Source of the DNA: Flavobacteriaceae bacterium
GTDB taxonomy: Bacteria; Bacteroidota; Bacteroidia; Flavobacteriales; Flavobacteriaceae
DNA length: 64,000 nt
Reading direction: 5' to 3'
Assembly (NCBI GenBank): GCA_027082925.1
Contig: JALWTD010000004.1
Coordinates: 1-64,000 of the forward strand
Shown here: positions 16,217 through 24,297 of the stretch, in pieces
Position numbering within the stretch: the stretch's first letter is position 1
How the letters are laid out: the number at the start of each line of letters is the position of its first letter
Translations under genes and position numbers: made by a program
The notes under the pieces: generated by a model
Told to the model about the DNA's origin: nothing
The model's input: only the letters and a program-made list of their open reading frames with translations
Databases searched by the model: none

Positions 16217-17352
16217 TGGCTTTCAATTTAGACAATATATCAAAAGAGAAAAGAGTTCAAAAAACTCAAATGTTATCTATTGCCAATTTATTGAAGAAAG
16301 AGATTGTTTTTTTAGGAAAAACATTTCCAAATAAAAAAAAAGAAGCTTTTTATACAGAGTTAAGTGTGTTGTTAAGCGCAGGGATTACCTTAAAAAATTC
16401 ATTGCACCTAATTGAGACAGAACAAAAAAAAGAATTTGATAAAAACCTCATAAAAAAAATTAAAGAAAGCATTATCAAAGGGAAAACTTTATCAGATGCA
16501 ATCAAACAGCGTAATATGTTTTCTGAATATGAGTACTACTCGTTAAAAATTGGAGAAGAAACAGGACAATTACAAAAGGTGTCTAATGAATTGGGATTAT
16601 TTTATAAAAGAAAAAATGAGCAAAGAAGGAACATTTTAAATGCATTATCATATCCTTTGGTGATAATGATTACAGCAATTTTAACAGTTGTATTTATGCT
16701 GCAGTTTGTTGTGCCTATGTTTGTTGATATTTTTAAACAAAACAGGGTAGAACTACCCTTTATCACAAAAGTTATTATAGCTATATCACAGGTTTTTAGA
16801 CAAAATTTCTTGAATATCTTTCTTTTTGTAGGTATAATTATTCTTATTCGATTTTTTATCTCTAAAAAAAAATGGTATAAAAAAATGACATCTCAAATTT
16901 TATTAAAAACTCCGTATATAGGAGAGCTGATTAGAAAAATATATTTAGCTCAATTTACCCAAGCAACAACTCTTTTAGTTAGTGCAAAAGTTCCTTTGCT
17001 ACACTGTATACAATTGACAAAAAAAATGATAGATTTTTATCCCTTACAGCTAGCACTTGTACATGTTGAAGATGAAATTATTAAAGGAAAGGAATTAAGT
17101 GAAACCTTGTCAAATTATTCAATTTTTGATAAAAAAATGATATCCTTATTAAAAGTCGCTGAAAAGACAAACCAAAATGAATATATTTTTAAAAGATTAA
17201 CTGAGCAATACAACGAAGATATTCAATATAAATCAAAATTATTGAATACAGTATTAGAGCCTTTGATTATTGTTTTTTTGGGAGCTATGGTTGCTGTTAT
17301 TTTAATTGCCATGTACTTACCAATGTTTAAATTAAGTACGGTTATTGGCTAA
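16216..17352 (+). CDS. Type II secretion / type IV pilus inner-membrane platform protein (GspF/PilC family)
   Basis: 378 residues with two copies of the T2SSF domain: FYTELSVLLSAGITLKNSLHLIE in the first and LAQFTQATTLLVSAKVPLLHCIQL in the second, each followed by one or more transmembrane helices (about residues 145-170, 195-215 and 350-375). This protein anchors the assembly ATPase to the pseudopilin machinery. No GspE-type ATPase, secretin GspD or prepilin peptidase lies in the window, so the operon is either incomplete or relies on distant genes. The operon ends here. Confidence 0.85.
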   Translation: MAFNLDNISKEKRVQKTQMLSIANLLKKEIVFLGKTFPNKKKEAFYTELSVLLSAGITLKNSLHLIETEQKKEFDKNLIKKIKESIIKGKTLSDAIKQRNMFSEYEYYSLKIGEETGQLQKVSNELGLFYKRKNEQRRNILNALSYPLVIMITAILTVVFMLQFVVPMFVDIFKQNRVELPFITKVIIAISQVFRQNFLNIFLFVGIIILIRFFISKKKWYKKMTSQILLKTPYIGELIRKIYLAQFTQATTLLVSAKVPLLHCIQLTKKMIDFYPLQLALVHVEDEIIKGKELSETLSNYSIFDKKMISLLKVAEKTNQNEYIFKRLTEQYNEDIQYKSKLLNTVLEPLIIVFLGAMVAVILIAMYLPMFKLSTVIG

Positions 17353-17448
17353 AATAATTAGTGCATTTTTGTGAACTAGGATTAATGTAATAAGACTTTT
17401 AATAATTATGTGAAATGTTAGCTGTTTTAACACATAGGTACAAGAGGA

Positions 17449-18126
17449 TTAGATAAAGCCCTTCTTTTTTGCTTTTAAAATCAACTCTCTATCTTCATTT
17501 TCTAGTACATCAAAAATCTCTTTAAGTTGTCTCTTCCTTTTTTCGATTCCAGCCATTGACATAGGAATGACTTTAGGTAAGTCTTTCATTTTTGTGCCTA
17601 TAGAAAGCTCGTATAGTAGTTGGCGATCAATTTTATCCAAAAGATAATCACTTGACATTTGCTTTCGAACTAGCTTTAAAACAGATTTACTATAATAAGG
17701 AGGGTCTTTTATTATTTTTTTTACAGCTTCAATGAGTTCTTCAGTGCCAATATCATTTTTTATTAAAAACCCATCAGGATTAATATTTCTCAAGATATTT
17801 TGAATACGGTAATTATCATTAAAAGTTGTAGAAATAATTACTTTAGCACTAGGTAAAAGTTGATTAATCTTAAGTCCTAAATCTTCACCGGACAAAATTT
17901 TACCATCTTTAGAAGGTGGCAATTTTATATCTAAAAATATGATATCATACCCCTCAGTTTTTGAAGCGTCCAGTATTTTATTTAATGCTTCTTCAGAATT
18001 TTTAGCACTTTCAATGTCGAATGTAACATTTTTAATTATTTGTCTTGATTCTTCAAGAGCTGTTTTATATACCTCTAGTATTATGGGATGATCATCAATC
18101 AATAAGACTTTATAAATTTTAGTCAT
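17449..18126 (-). CDS. Two-component response regulator, NarL/LuxR-like
   Basis: 225 residues from the ATG at 18126; the frame extends upstream into the kinase gene, but the receiver domain begins at MTKIYKVLLIDDHPI. The receiver has the DD pair, the phospho-acceptor Asp in DIIFLDIKLP and the conserved Thr/Lys (ISTTF, FLIKND). The C-terminal ~60 residues (LLDKIDRQLLYELSIGTKMKDLPKVI) form a helix-turn-helix related to GerE/LuxR domains but diverged. It lies 11 bases after the kinase, its evident partner. Confidence 0.85.
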   Translation of the reverse strand: MTKIYKVLLIDDHPIILEVYKTALEESRQIIKNVTFDIESAKNSEEALNKILDASKTEGYDIIFLDIKLPPSKDGKILSGEDLGLKINQLLPSAKVIISTTFNDNYRIQNILRNINPDGFLIKNDIGTEELIEAVKKIIKDPPYYSKSVLKLVRKQMSSDYLLDKIDRQLLYELSIGTKMKDLPKVIPMSMAGIEKRKRQLKEIFDVLENEDRELILKAKKKGFI

Positions 18127-18137
18127 AACTATTTTAG

Positions 18138-19829
18138 TTATAAGGTTACACAAACTTTTATGGTAGTACCTTTGTTTAAAGTGGATTCAATTTCAAAAGT
18201 ACCATTAATTTTCGAAATTCTAGAATTCATATTTGTTAAACCAATACCTCTGTTCTTAGTTGTTTTGACAAACCCAATACCATCATCTTGGATACAAAAA
18301 TAAATACGATTTGAATTTAAATCAAATTTAATATTCACGTTATTAGCTTTTGCATACTTGTTAATATTTTGAATAGCCTCTTGTATTATTCTGTAAAAAT
18401 TGATTTTGAGATCATTACTAACTTTGTCCCAGTTCACATTGTTTTCTATATTGAAGTTAAATTTCCCAAATTTACTTTGTGTTTCTAGTAAATTCTCAAC
18501 GAGTCTAATGAAATCATGCTGTGAGGATAAAATATCATTTTTTAGTTCATGAGATATTACTCTAATTTCTTTTTCAATATTTTGTATTTTATCAATGTAC
18601 TCTTTCCTTTTTTTAACAGAATCTATATCTGTTTTTGAGTTTAAAAAGCCTAAAGCCATCCTAGTTCCAAAAATTTCACCGAGTATTCCATCATGCAAAT
18701 CTTCAGATATTCTTTGGCGCTCTTTTAACCTTCCAACTTCCATTACTGATTGTTGTTTTAGCATCAAAGAATAGATTTCTTCATTTGCATTCTGTTGTTT
18801 TTTTTCTAAAAGGAGCTCCTTATTTTTCGATCGTTGCACCTTTATATAGTATAATAGAGAAAGTATAAAAATTGTAAAAATACTTGCGATGGTAATCAAT
18901 ATTTTTTGTTGTGATAGTTTTTCGCTTTTTTCTATGTATTCATCAGTTTCAAATCGTATTCTTGTAAATTTATTTCGTATCTTTCGTTCATTGGTATATA
19001 AATGATCATTCAGGGTAACATACTTACTAAAGTAAGTATTTGAGTTTGTTTTGTCCAGTTTTGCTAATAATAGCAAAGACGCCAAAACATCTCTATTATT
19101 ATTTGCTTTTAAGGCTAGTTTATTTGCCTCAGAAGCAAACCCAATTGCTTTGGAAGTATCGGAATGCTTGGCGTAAAATTCAGCTAAATGTAGTTTACTG
19201 ATGACAATTCCTGATAGAAAATGAATACTATCTCTTATTTTAAGAGCTTGAAGGAAATTTTGATATAAATCAGTTGTATCCCCACTTAAAAATCGAGTAT
19301 AAGTCAAGTTATCTATCAAACGGGCATATAAATTAACATAAGAATGTTTGAGTTTCTTACTATTAAGAGCTTTTTCAAAGTAATAAGCTGCCAGTTTATA
19401 ATTGGCTTGTTTTTGATATACTAGTCCTAAATTATTTAAGCTAGTAAGATAAAGAAAGTCTGAGCTATTTTTGGATTTTAAATACTTTAAAGCTTTTTTG
19501 TGGTATTTAACAGCCTTTTCGTACTCTTGAATTTGCTTATAAATAGTTCCTAGAAGATTATAACATAGATATAGATATTTAGAATTATTCAATTTTTTAA
19601 ATATTGGTATACAATGAAATACTGAAATTTCAGAACCAGTATAGTCTCGAAGATTATATTGTATTATTGCCATATTATAAAGCATTCCTGCAGCGTAATT
19701 TTCAAGTTTTTTTGTTTGAAAGTACTTATAGGCTTTATAATAATGATAATAAGAACTATCAAGCGACTCTATTCGATAATAATATAATCCATAATTCCAA
19801 TGACTTTTAGCTATATTTAGAGTGTCCAA
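18138..19829 (-). CDS. TPR-containing sensor histidine kinase (HisKA_3 type)
   Basis: At least 563 residues. Order: TPR repeats over the first ~280 residues (for example AVKYHKKALKYLKSK, AAYYFEKALNSKK), one transmembrane helix (ITIASIFTIFILSLLYYI), a coiled coil, the HisKA_3 dimerisation/phosphorylation motif ERQRISEDLHDGILGEI (His in LHDG), and an HATPase domain with DDGIGF and GIGLTNM. This is the common Bacteroidota design in which periplasmic TPRs sense an unknown signal and the partner is a LuxR-type regulator (next gene). The best canonical start is a TTG at 19829, but the same frame is open upstream and encodes further sequence plus a signal peptide; see 19830-20165. Confidence 0.85.
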   Translation of the reverse strand: MDTLNIAKSHWNYGLYYYRIESLDSSYYHYYKAYKYFQTKKLENYAAGMLYNMAIIQYNLRDYTGSEISVFHCIPIFKKLNNSKYLYLCYNLLGTIYKQIQEYEKAVKYHKKALKYLKSKNSSDFLYLTSLNNLGLVYQKQANYKLAAYYFEKALNSKKLKHSYVNLYARLIDNLTYTRFLSGDTTDLYQNFLQALKIRDSIHFLSGIVISKLHLAEFYAKHSDTSKAIGFASEANKLALKANNNRDVLASLLLLAKLDKTNSNTYFSKYVTLNDHLYTNERKIRNKFTRIRFETDEYIEKSEKLSQQKILITIASIFTIFILSLLYYIKVQRSKNKELLLEKKQQNANEEIYSLMLKQQSVMEVGRLKERQRISEDLHDGILGEIFGTRMALGFLNSKTDIDSVKKRKEYIDKIQNIEKEIRVISHELKNDILSSQHDFIRLVENLLETQSKFGKFNFNIENNVNWDKVSNDLKINFYRIIQEAIQNINKYAKANNVNIKFDLNSNRIYFCIQDDGIGFVKTTKNRGIGLTNMNSRISKINGTFEIESTLNKGTTIKVCVTL

Positions 19830-20165
19830 TAATTTTAAAGAGAGCTTATGATACTCTAAATTTGCTTTTTTAAAAAGAAGAGAATCATTTAAATGGTAAG
19901 CACCGATAGCTATATCAAATAAATTTTTGTTTTTTATAGAATCATTTTTTTGATAATGATTCCAATAATAGGCCTCGTTTAAGTTTTGTATTCTGAATCT
20001 TAAACTAAGCTTTGAGTTTTCTGAATTTCTTATCCATAAAGAAATGCTATCTGTTTTTTTTAATTTATTCTTAGGGTCTTGAATCCCATATTTTTGAGAA
20101 TTACTAGATAGTAGAATAATTAAAAATAATGATATGAACGATATGGATTTTATTATAGCTATTAT
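19830..20165 (-). other. Upstream in-frame extension of the histidine kinase with a signal peptide but no standard start codon
   Basis: Translated on the minus strand this stretch is open from after a TAA at 20181-20183 and continuous with the kinase. It encodes a hydrophobic leader (AIIKSISFISLFLIILLSSNSQ, a good signal peptide) and then TPR-like residues (ANLEYHKLSLKLLDTLNI). There is no ATG, GTG or TTG in it; an ATA at 20163-20165 is the best-placed codon. The true kinase therefore either starts at a rare codon or has lost its start by mutation. Confidence 0.6.
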
Positions 20166-20204
20166 TTTACAGTATTTTAATTAGAAAATACTAACAAATT
20201 TATA

Positions 20205-20240
20205 AAAAAAACCTTAAAATTGATTTTAAGGTTTTTTTGT
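20205..20240. terminator. Bidirectional hairpin terminator upstream of the kinase
   Basis: AAACCTTAAAAT pairs with ATTTTAAGGTTT, flanked by A residues and T residues, so it can work in both directions. On the minus strand it follows the frameshifted small gene at 20269-20422. Confidence 0.65.
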
Positions 20241-20268
20241 TTTAGAGTAAATACAAATCAATAGAAAT

Positions 20269-20422
20269 TTACCCAGGTTCTACCGGAGGAATTCCATCAT
20301 CGCCTGTACTATAGGTGTCTTCAATTTGATTTGTGATTGTTAAATCATCAAGATCCTCGCGTGCATGATGTTAAACATTTTGAAAAAATAATGAAAATAA
20401 TAAATAATTTAGCTAACTTCAT
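20269..20422 (-). pseudogene. Frameshifted small lipoprotein-like gene
   Basis: On the minus strand ATG 20422 opens MKLAKLFIIFIIFSKCLTSC, a lipoprotein-like leader, and hits a stop six codons later. A single-base shift continues the reading as REDLDDLTITNQIEDTYSTGDDGIPPVEPG and a TAA at 20269. Small Thr-Gly-Asp-Asp-ending peptides of this kind occur beside flavobacterial histidine kinases (recollection, not searched). The region is otherwise empty; 20423-20609 shows no gene. Confidence 0.4.
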
Positions 20423-20609
20423 AAGAGTTGGTTTTTGATTTGACAATAATTTTAAGCTAGATTGTGCTATTTAAGAAACATCAATGTAGATTTCTCTATA
20501 GCTATTTTTACTAAAATAGAGTAGTTTAATTGCTTGATAAACAAAAGTTAACGCCGTTTAGTGAATGTGTTAATTGTAGGAGTGTAGTGTGTGTTTTTGA
20601 GAGGGAAAT

Positions 20610-21338
20610 TTAATTTAATAAGTAAAATGTTTGTCGTGATAGAGTACTTCTCATAGTTTCTATATTATTTAAATAGGTTTTCGAAAATGGAATATCATGA
20701 CTATTTTTTTTAATAGTACATATTAATTTACCGTATTGAATCCTTGAGACATGATTTTTATTAATTATATAGCTTTTGTGAATCCTTAAGAAGTTGTTAG
20801 GAAGTAACGTTTCATAAGTTTTTAGAGTTTTAAACGAACTAACAATATTACCATCACTCATGTAAAAATCAGTAGTATTGTTATCAGCTTTTAAAAAAAG
20901 AATTTCATCTAAGTCTAAATACCTGTAATCTTTATATGATTTTAAGCAAATGTTTTTTCTAGCCTTGAATGGATTTTTTTTTTGGAATTTTAAAATTGTT
21001 CTTCTAATCTCTAAGTCAGATAATGGGCTTAACAGGAAATCAAAAAAACCATTTTTAATTATTTCATATGCTTTATCTTTTGAGGATGAAATCGCAACAA
21101 AAACAGGTAAATTTTCACTAAAAATTGAATTCAATTCATTCAAAAGTGAATAGGGATTTTCAAAGGTATTATCAATATTAAAAAATATTAAATTTGGAAC
21201 ATCTTTGAGTATAATATCGAGAGATTGATTATACTGATTGGAAATACCAACACAATTAAAATTATGATAATTTTTTAATACGTTCTGTAGATTGTGTATA
21301 TACTTGCTTTCTTTTTCTATAATTAAGTAACTATGCAA
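20610..21338 (-). CDS. LytTR-family response regulator
   Basis: 242 residues. The N-terminal receiver is atypical: the acidic pair is replaced (YLIIEKES), though an Asp is present at the phospho-acceptor position (LIFFNIDN). The C-terminal LytTR DNA-binding domain (about residues 130-235) is clear: DLDEILFLKADNNTTDFYMSDG, then LPNNFLRIHKSYIINKNHVSRI. No LytS-type kinase lies next to it. The promoter side faces the tRNA-like remnant. Regulation probably depends on an unlinked partner or does not need phosphorylation. Confidence 0.85.
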   Translation of the reverse strand: MHSYLIIEKESKYIHNLQNVLKNYHNFNCVGISNQYNQSLDIILKDVPNLIFFNIDNTFENPYSLLNELNSIFSENLPVFVAISSSKDKAYEIIKNGFFDFLLSPLSDLEIRRTILKFQKKNPFKARKNICLKSYKDYRYLDLDEILFLKADNNTTDFYMSDGNIVSSFKTLKTYETLLPNNFLRIHKSYIINKNHVSRIQYGKLICTIKKNSHDIPFSKTYLNNIETMRSTLSRQTFYLLN

Positions 21339-21551
21339 TGTTTTTGGTGTAAAAATTAAAACATAAATTTATTAATGTTTTCTTTTAATGAAGTATGGAT
21401 TTTCCTTAAAAGAAGAAAGGATAAAGCAAAGTTATTAGCGCTATATTCAATGCTAAATTTGAAAATAGTAGAATTAATAATAAGATATTTAGATGTATAA
21501 AATATTTTTGTAAATTGCATAAAACAATATTGTATAATCGAAAGCAAAAAC

Positions 21552-21575
21552 TGCATACGATTTTGCATACGATTT
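21552..21575. repeat. Two tandem 12-bp repeats next to the tRNA-like remnant
   Basis: TGCATACGATTT occurs twice head to tail at 21552-21563 and 21564-21575, 14 bases before the tRNA-like sequence. Such short repeats are common near integrase attachment sites; function is unknown here. Confidence 0.5.
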
Positions 21576-21588
21576 TGAAAATTAACAT

Positions 21589-21674
21589 AGCGGGAGCCCA
21601 GTAAAATGGTTGAAATTTTGGTCAGCTTTGAGCTCATAACCCGAAGGTCGCTGGTTCGAGTCCAGTCCCCGCTA
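21589..21674 (+). pseudogene. Degenerate tRNA-Met-like sequence (CAT anticodon), possible attachment-site remnant
   Basis: The 3' half from the anticodon loop on is normal: CTCATAA loop, CCCGAAGGTC, a T arm with GGTTCGAGTCC, and an acceptor strand CCCCGCT plus A. The 5' end AGCGGGA pairs with that acceptor strand with one mismatch. Between them the D arm is about 12 bases too long and unpaired, and the anticodon stem (TTGAG/CCCGA) pairs badly. It is more likely a tRNA fragment or pseudo-tRNA than a working tRNA. An intact 3' half joined to foreign 5' sequence is the usual scar of tRNA-directed integration. Confidence 0.55.
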
Positions 21675-21676
21675 CT

Positions 21677-21708
21677 AAAAAAAGCAGCTTTATAAAGCTG
21701 CTTTTTTA
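21677..21708. terminator. Bidirectional terminator between tRNA-like sequence and adhesin gene
   Basis: AGCAGCTT-TATA-AAGCTGCT palindrome at 21683-21702 with A residues on the left and six T residues on the right. It serves the tRNA-like sequence on plus and the adhesin gene (stop at 21732) on minus. Confidence 0.85.
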
Positions 21709-21731
21709 GTTAATTGTAAAAAGAGGTTATA

Positions 21732-24152
21732 TCAATTACCTTTTGCTAACATTTGTTCTATTCTTTCCAATCGTTTTTTAAGCTCCTCGTTTTCTTGTTT
21801 TAATTTTTTAATTAATTTTTGTTGTTCTTGTGTAGCTTTTACCAGCGGTACTACAAATTCGGCATATCGCAATCCGTAATAGTCGGTACTGCTTTTAGGT
21901 TTGTCTACACCGTGAAAATTAAAATTCACTTCTTTAGCTGCTTTTTCTACCTCTTGAGCTATAAAACCAACCTGTATTTCGTTTGCTTTTTGTTGTATAT
22001 TAGACTGTAAGTTGTTAGGTACTTTTAAAAAGGAATTAATTGCATTTATATTTAGCTGGTACGTAACTGGGCGTAGTTTCATAATAAAGTTTAACCCTTT
22101 TACGTTTTCTTTGACATTTTTTTTAAATCGCTTATCAGATACATTTGTCCAATTTTGAAATCCACCAATGCTTGTAACAGATGAGTTTCCAAGTCGTATT
22201 TGGTTTGAAGCAGAAATAGCAGTTCCGTATCCAAGTGCAGTTGAATTACTATACGATGCTCCATTGTAAAAAGCTTGCAAGCCCAAGGCTGTATTATTTG
22301 AGCCAGTTGAATTTGAGAAAAGAGATAAATAGCCAAAAGCACTATTATTATTTCCGGTAGTATTTGAATAAAGAGCCTGATATCCGGCAGCACTATTTTG
22401 ACCACCTGTCGTATTTTTATTCATTGTAAAATAGCCAAAAGCACTATTAGAACTTCCGGTAGTATTTGTATACAGCGTATTGTTTCCAAAAGCCATATTT
22501 TTATATCCGGTAGTATTTGAATAAAGAGTCTGGTATCCAACCGAAGTGTTTTCACTTGCGGTAGTATTTGAATACAATGCGCTGGTTCCAATAGCCGTAT
22601 TTAAATCGCCAGAAGTATTTGAGTGAAGTGATTGACTTCCATTTGCTACATTAGAACTTCCTGTAGTATTTAAATACAAGGCCTTATAACCACTTGCAGT
22701 ATTAGATGCCCCGATGGTATTGTATCGTAATGATTGACTTCCTATTGAGGTGTTATTATTCCCTGTAGTATTTGAATATAGTGCAAAAGTACCATTAGAT
22801 GTATTATCAACTCCAGTAGTATTTTGTCGCAATGCAGATGTTCCTGTTGCTACGTTTTGTGTTCCTGTTGTATTGTACCTAAGAGCTTGGCTCCCATATG
22901 CTGTATTGTAATTTCCTGAGGTATTAGAGGTTAATGCATAATATCCATTTGCTGTGTTTTGAAAACCTGTAGTATTTGCATACAAAGATAAGCTCCCTGA
23001 AGCCGTGTTGTAATATCCAGTGGTGTTGCTACCTAAAGAATTAAATCCTGTTGCTGTATTGTTATTTCCAGTGGTGTTGCTACGTAAAGAATTAGCGCCT
23101 ATGGCTGTATTGTAATTTCCGGTAGTGTTTGAGTTTAAGGAGTAGCTTCCAATAGTTGTATTGTAAATTCCTGTAGTATTTGAGTACAACGCACGATATC
23201 CATTAGCAGTATTGTAATTTCCGGTAGTATTGCTATTTAAAGAGTTAGTACCTACAGCTGTATTTTGACTTCCTGTTGTGTTTGAGACCAAAGAGAAGTA
23301 TCCGTTAGCTACGTTATTACTCCCGGTAGAGTTTGTAAGTAATGCTTGAAATCCACTGGCCGTATTGTTATTTCCAGTGGTGTTGCTACGTAAAGAATTA
23401 GCGCCTATGGCTGTGTTGTTATTTCCGGTAGTGTTTAAGTATAAGGAGTAGCTTCCAATAGTTGTATTGAAAGTTCCTGTAGTATTTGAGTATAACGCTA
23501 GATATCCATTAGCAGTATTATAATTTCCGGTAGTATTGCTAAACAAAGCCTGTGCACCAACGGCAGTATTAAAATCGGCAATATTAGAATACAGCGCTTT
23601 GTATCCAATACTGGTATTGTAAGTGGTATTTATAGTAGAAAACCCAGCTTGAAACCCAATATGTGTGTTGTAATTAAGTGTTAAGTCATCGTTTTCACCG
23701 GCATTTTCACCAATAAACACCGAATTCCCTGTATTTAAAATTTCAATTTGTCCTTTTTGTGAGATTCGAGCCTTTAAAATATTATTTGTTCTAAAATCTA
23801 AATCTTGCGCATCTGTGGTTCCTATAAAATGGGTTCCATTAGTTGTTCCCGAGTTTCCCGATTGTTTCCAAGCATCACCTACTTTTTGAAGTTCATTCCA
23901 TGCTGTGCCGTCCCAAAACCAAAAGCTATTGGTAGTTGTGTCGTAAACTGTAAGTCCTTCTTCTGTAGTGCCAAGTCCGGAAATTCCGGTTCGTTGTGTG
24001 GTTGTTAATCTTGGAATAAGTAATCCTTTAGATGTAGATGCAATCTCTAGCATAGAAGCTGTATTAGGCGAAGTAGTACCAATACCAACCTGCGCAAAAA
24101 GCCCAAGTATTGTAAAAATACTAAAACCAACCGCTATTAACCCTCTTTTCAT
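21732..24152 (-). CDS. Large repeat adhesin / tail-fibre-like protein with C-terminal endosialidase chaperone domain (peptidase S74)
   Basis: 806 residues: signal peptide (to LFAQ), an N-terminal cap starting VGIGTTSPNTASMLEIASTSKGLLIPR, which is typical of Bacteroidota tail-fibre-like surface proteins, then from about residue 190 to 631 some 26 tandem repeats of 17 residues, consensus NTTGxxNTAxGxxALYS, like YadA/haemagglutinin head repeats. The C-terminal S74 intramolecular chaperone domain (SDKRFKKNVKENVKGLNFI, then GFIAQEVEKA, from about residue 665) should trimerise the fibre and cut itself off. A coiled coil (QEQQKLIKKLKQENEELKKR) ends the protein. It probably forms a trimeric surface fibre. 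Confidence 0.85.
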   Translation of the reverse strand: MKRGLIAVGFSIFTILGLFAQVGIGTTSPNTASMLEIASTSKGLLIPRLTTTQRTGISGLGTTEEGLTVYDTTTNSFWFWDGTAWNELQKVGDAWKQSGNSGTTNGTHFIGTTDAQDLDFRTNNILKARISQKGQIEILNTGNSVFIGENAGENDDLTLNYNTHIGFQAGFSTINTTYNTSIGYKALYSNIADFNTAVGAQALFSNTTGNYNTANGYLALYSNTTGTFNTTIGSYSLYLNTTGNNNTAIGANSLRSNTTGNNNTASGFQALLTNSTGSNNVANGYFSLVSNTTGSQNTAVGTNSLNSNTTGNYNTANGYRALYSNTTGIYNTTIGSYSLNSNTTGNYNTAIGANSLRSNTTGNNNTATGFNSLGSNTTGYYNTASGSLSLYANTTGFQNTANGYYALTSNTSGNYNTAYGSQALRYNTTGTQNVATGTSALRQNTTGVDNTSNGTFALYSNTTGNNNTSIGSQSLRYNTIGASNTASGYKALYLNTTGSSNVANGSQSLHSNTSGDLNTAIGTSALYSNTTASENTSVGYQTLYSNTTGYKNMAFGNNTLYTNTTGSSNSAFGYFTMNKNTTGGQNSAAGYQALYSNTTGNNNSAFGYLSLFSNSTGSNNTALGLQAFYNGASYSNSTALGYGTAISASNQIRLGNSSVTSIGGFQNWTNVSDKRFKKNVKENVKGLNFIMKLRPVTYQLNINAINSFLKVPNNLQSNIQQKANEIQVGFIAQEVEKAAKEVNFNFHGVDKPKSSTDYYGLRYAEFVVPLVKATQEQQKLIKKLKQENEELKKRLERIEQMLAKGN
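22262..23585 (-). repeat. 51-bp coding repeats in the adhesin, with a six-unit higher-order duplication
   Basis: About 26 units of 51 bp. Units 2-6 and 8-12, counted from the N-terminus, correspond one to one (for example NTTGNYNTANGYLALYS with NTTGNYNTANGYRALYS, and GANSLRS in both), showing a block duplication of six units, about 306 bp. Confidence 0.8.
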
Positions 24153-24181
24153 TTGGTGTATGTTTTTGATTTTTAGTCCTA

Positions 24182-24189
24182 CAAATTTA
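24182..24189 (-). promoter_or_regulatory. Putative -7 promoter box of the adhesin gene
   Basis: TAAATTTG on the minus strand, matching the Bacteroidota TAnnTTTG box, 30 bases before the ATG. No clear -33 element. Confidence 0.45.
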
Positions 24190-24297
24190 AAAAAAAATAA
24201 ATAAACGCTTGTTTTCCAGGGTTGTAACGGTGTTTGGTAAATTTACTTTTATTAAAAATATGTATATTTAACCACTAAACTTAAAGATACATCGGTT

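Noticed and set aside
17353-17448. Terminator between gspF-like gene and the response regulator
   Set aside because: No stable hairpin with a T run could be found by eye.
21356-21637. Minus-strand open frames of 93 and 60 residues
   Set aside because: They overlap each other, the tRNA-like sequence and the 12-bp repeats, and show no domain, signal or codon pattern.
21589-21674. Functional tRNA-Met
   Set aside because: Anticodon stem and D arm do not pair and the D arm is about 12 bases too long; only the 3' half is convincing.
22262-23585. CRISPR-like regular repeats of 51 bp
   Set aside because: They are in-frame coding repeats of a 17-residue unit with no unique spacers; no cas genes nearby.
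21732-24152. Prophage tail-fibre gene
   Set aside because: It has a bacterial signal peptide and no phage genes on either side; the S74 domain also occurs in bacterial surface proteins.
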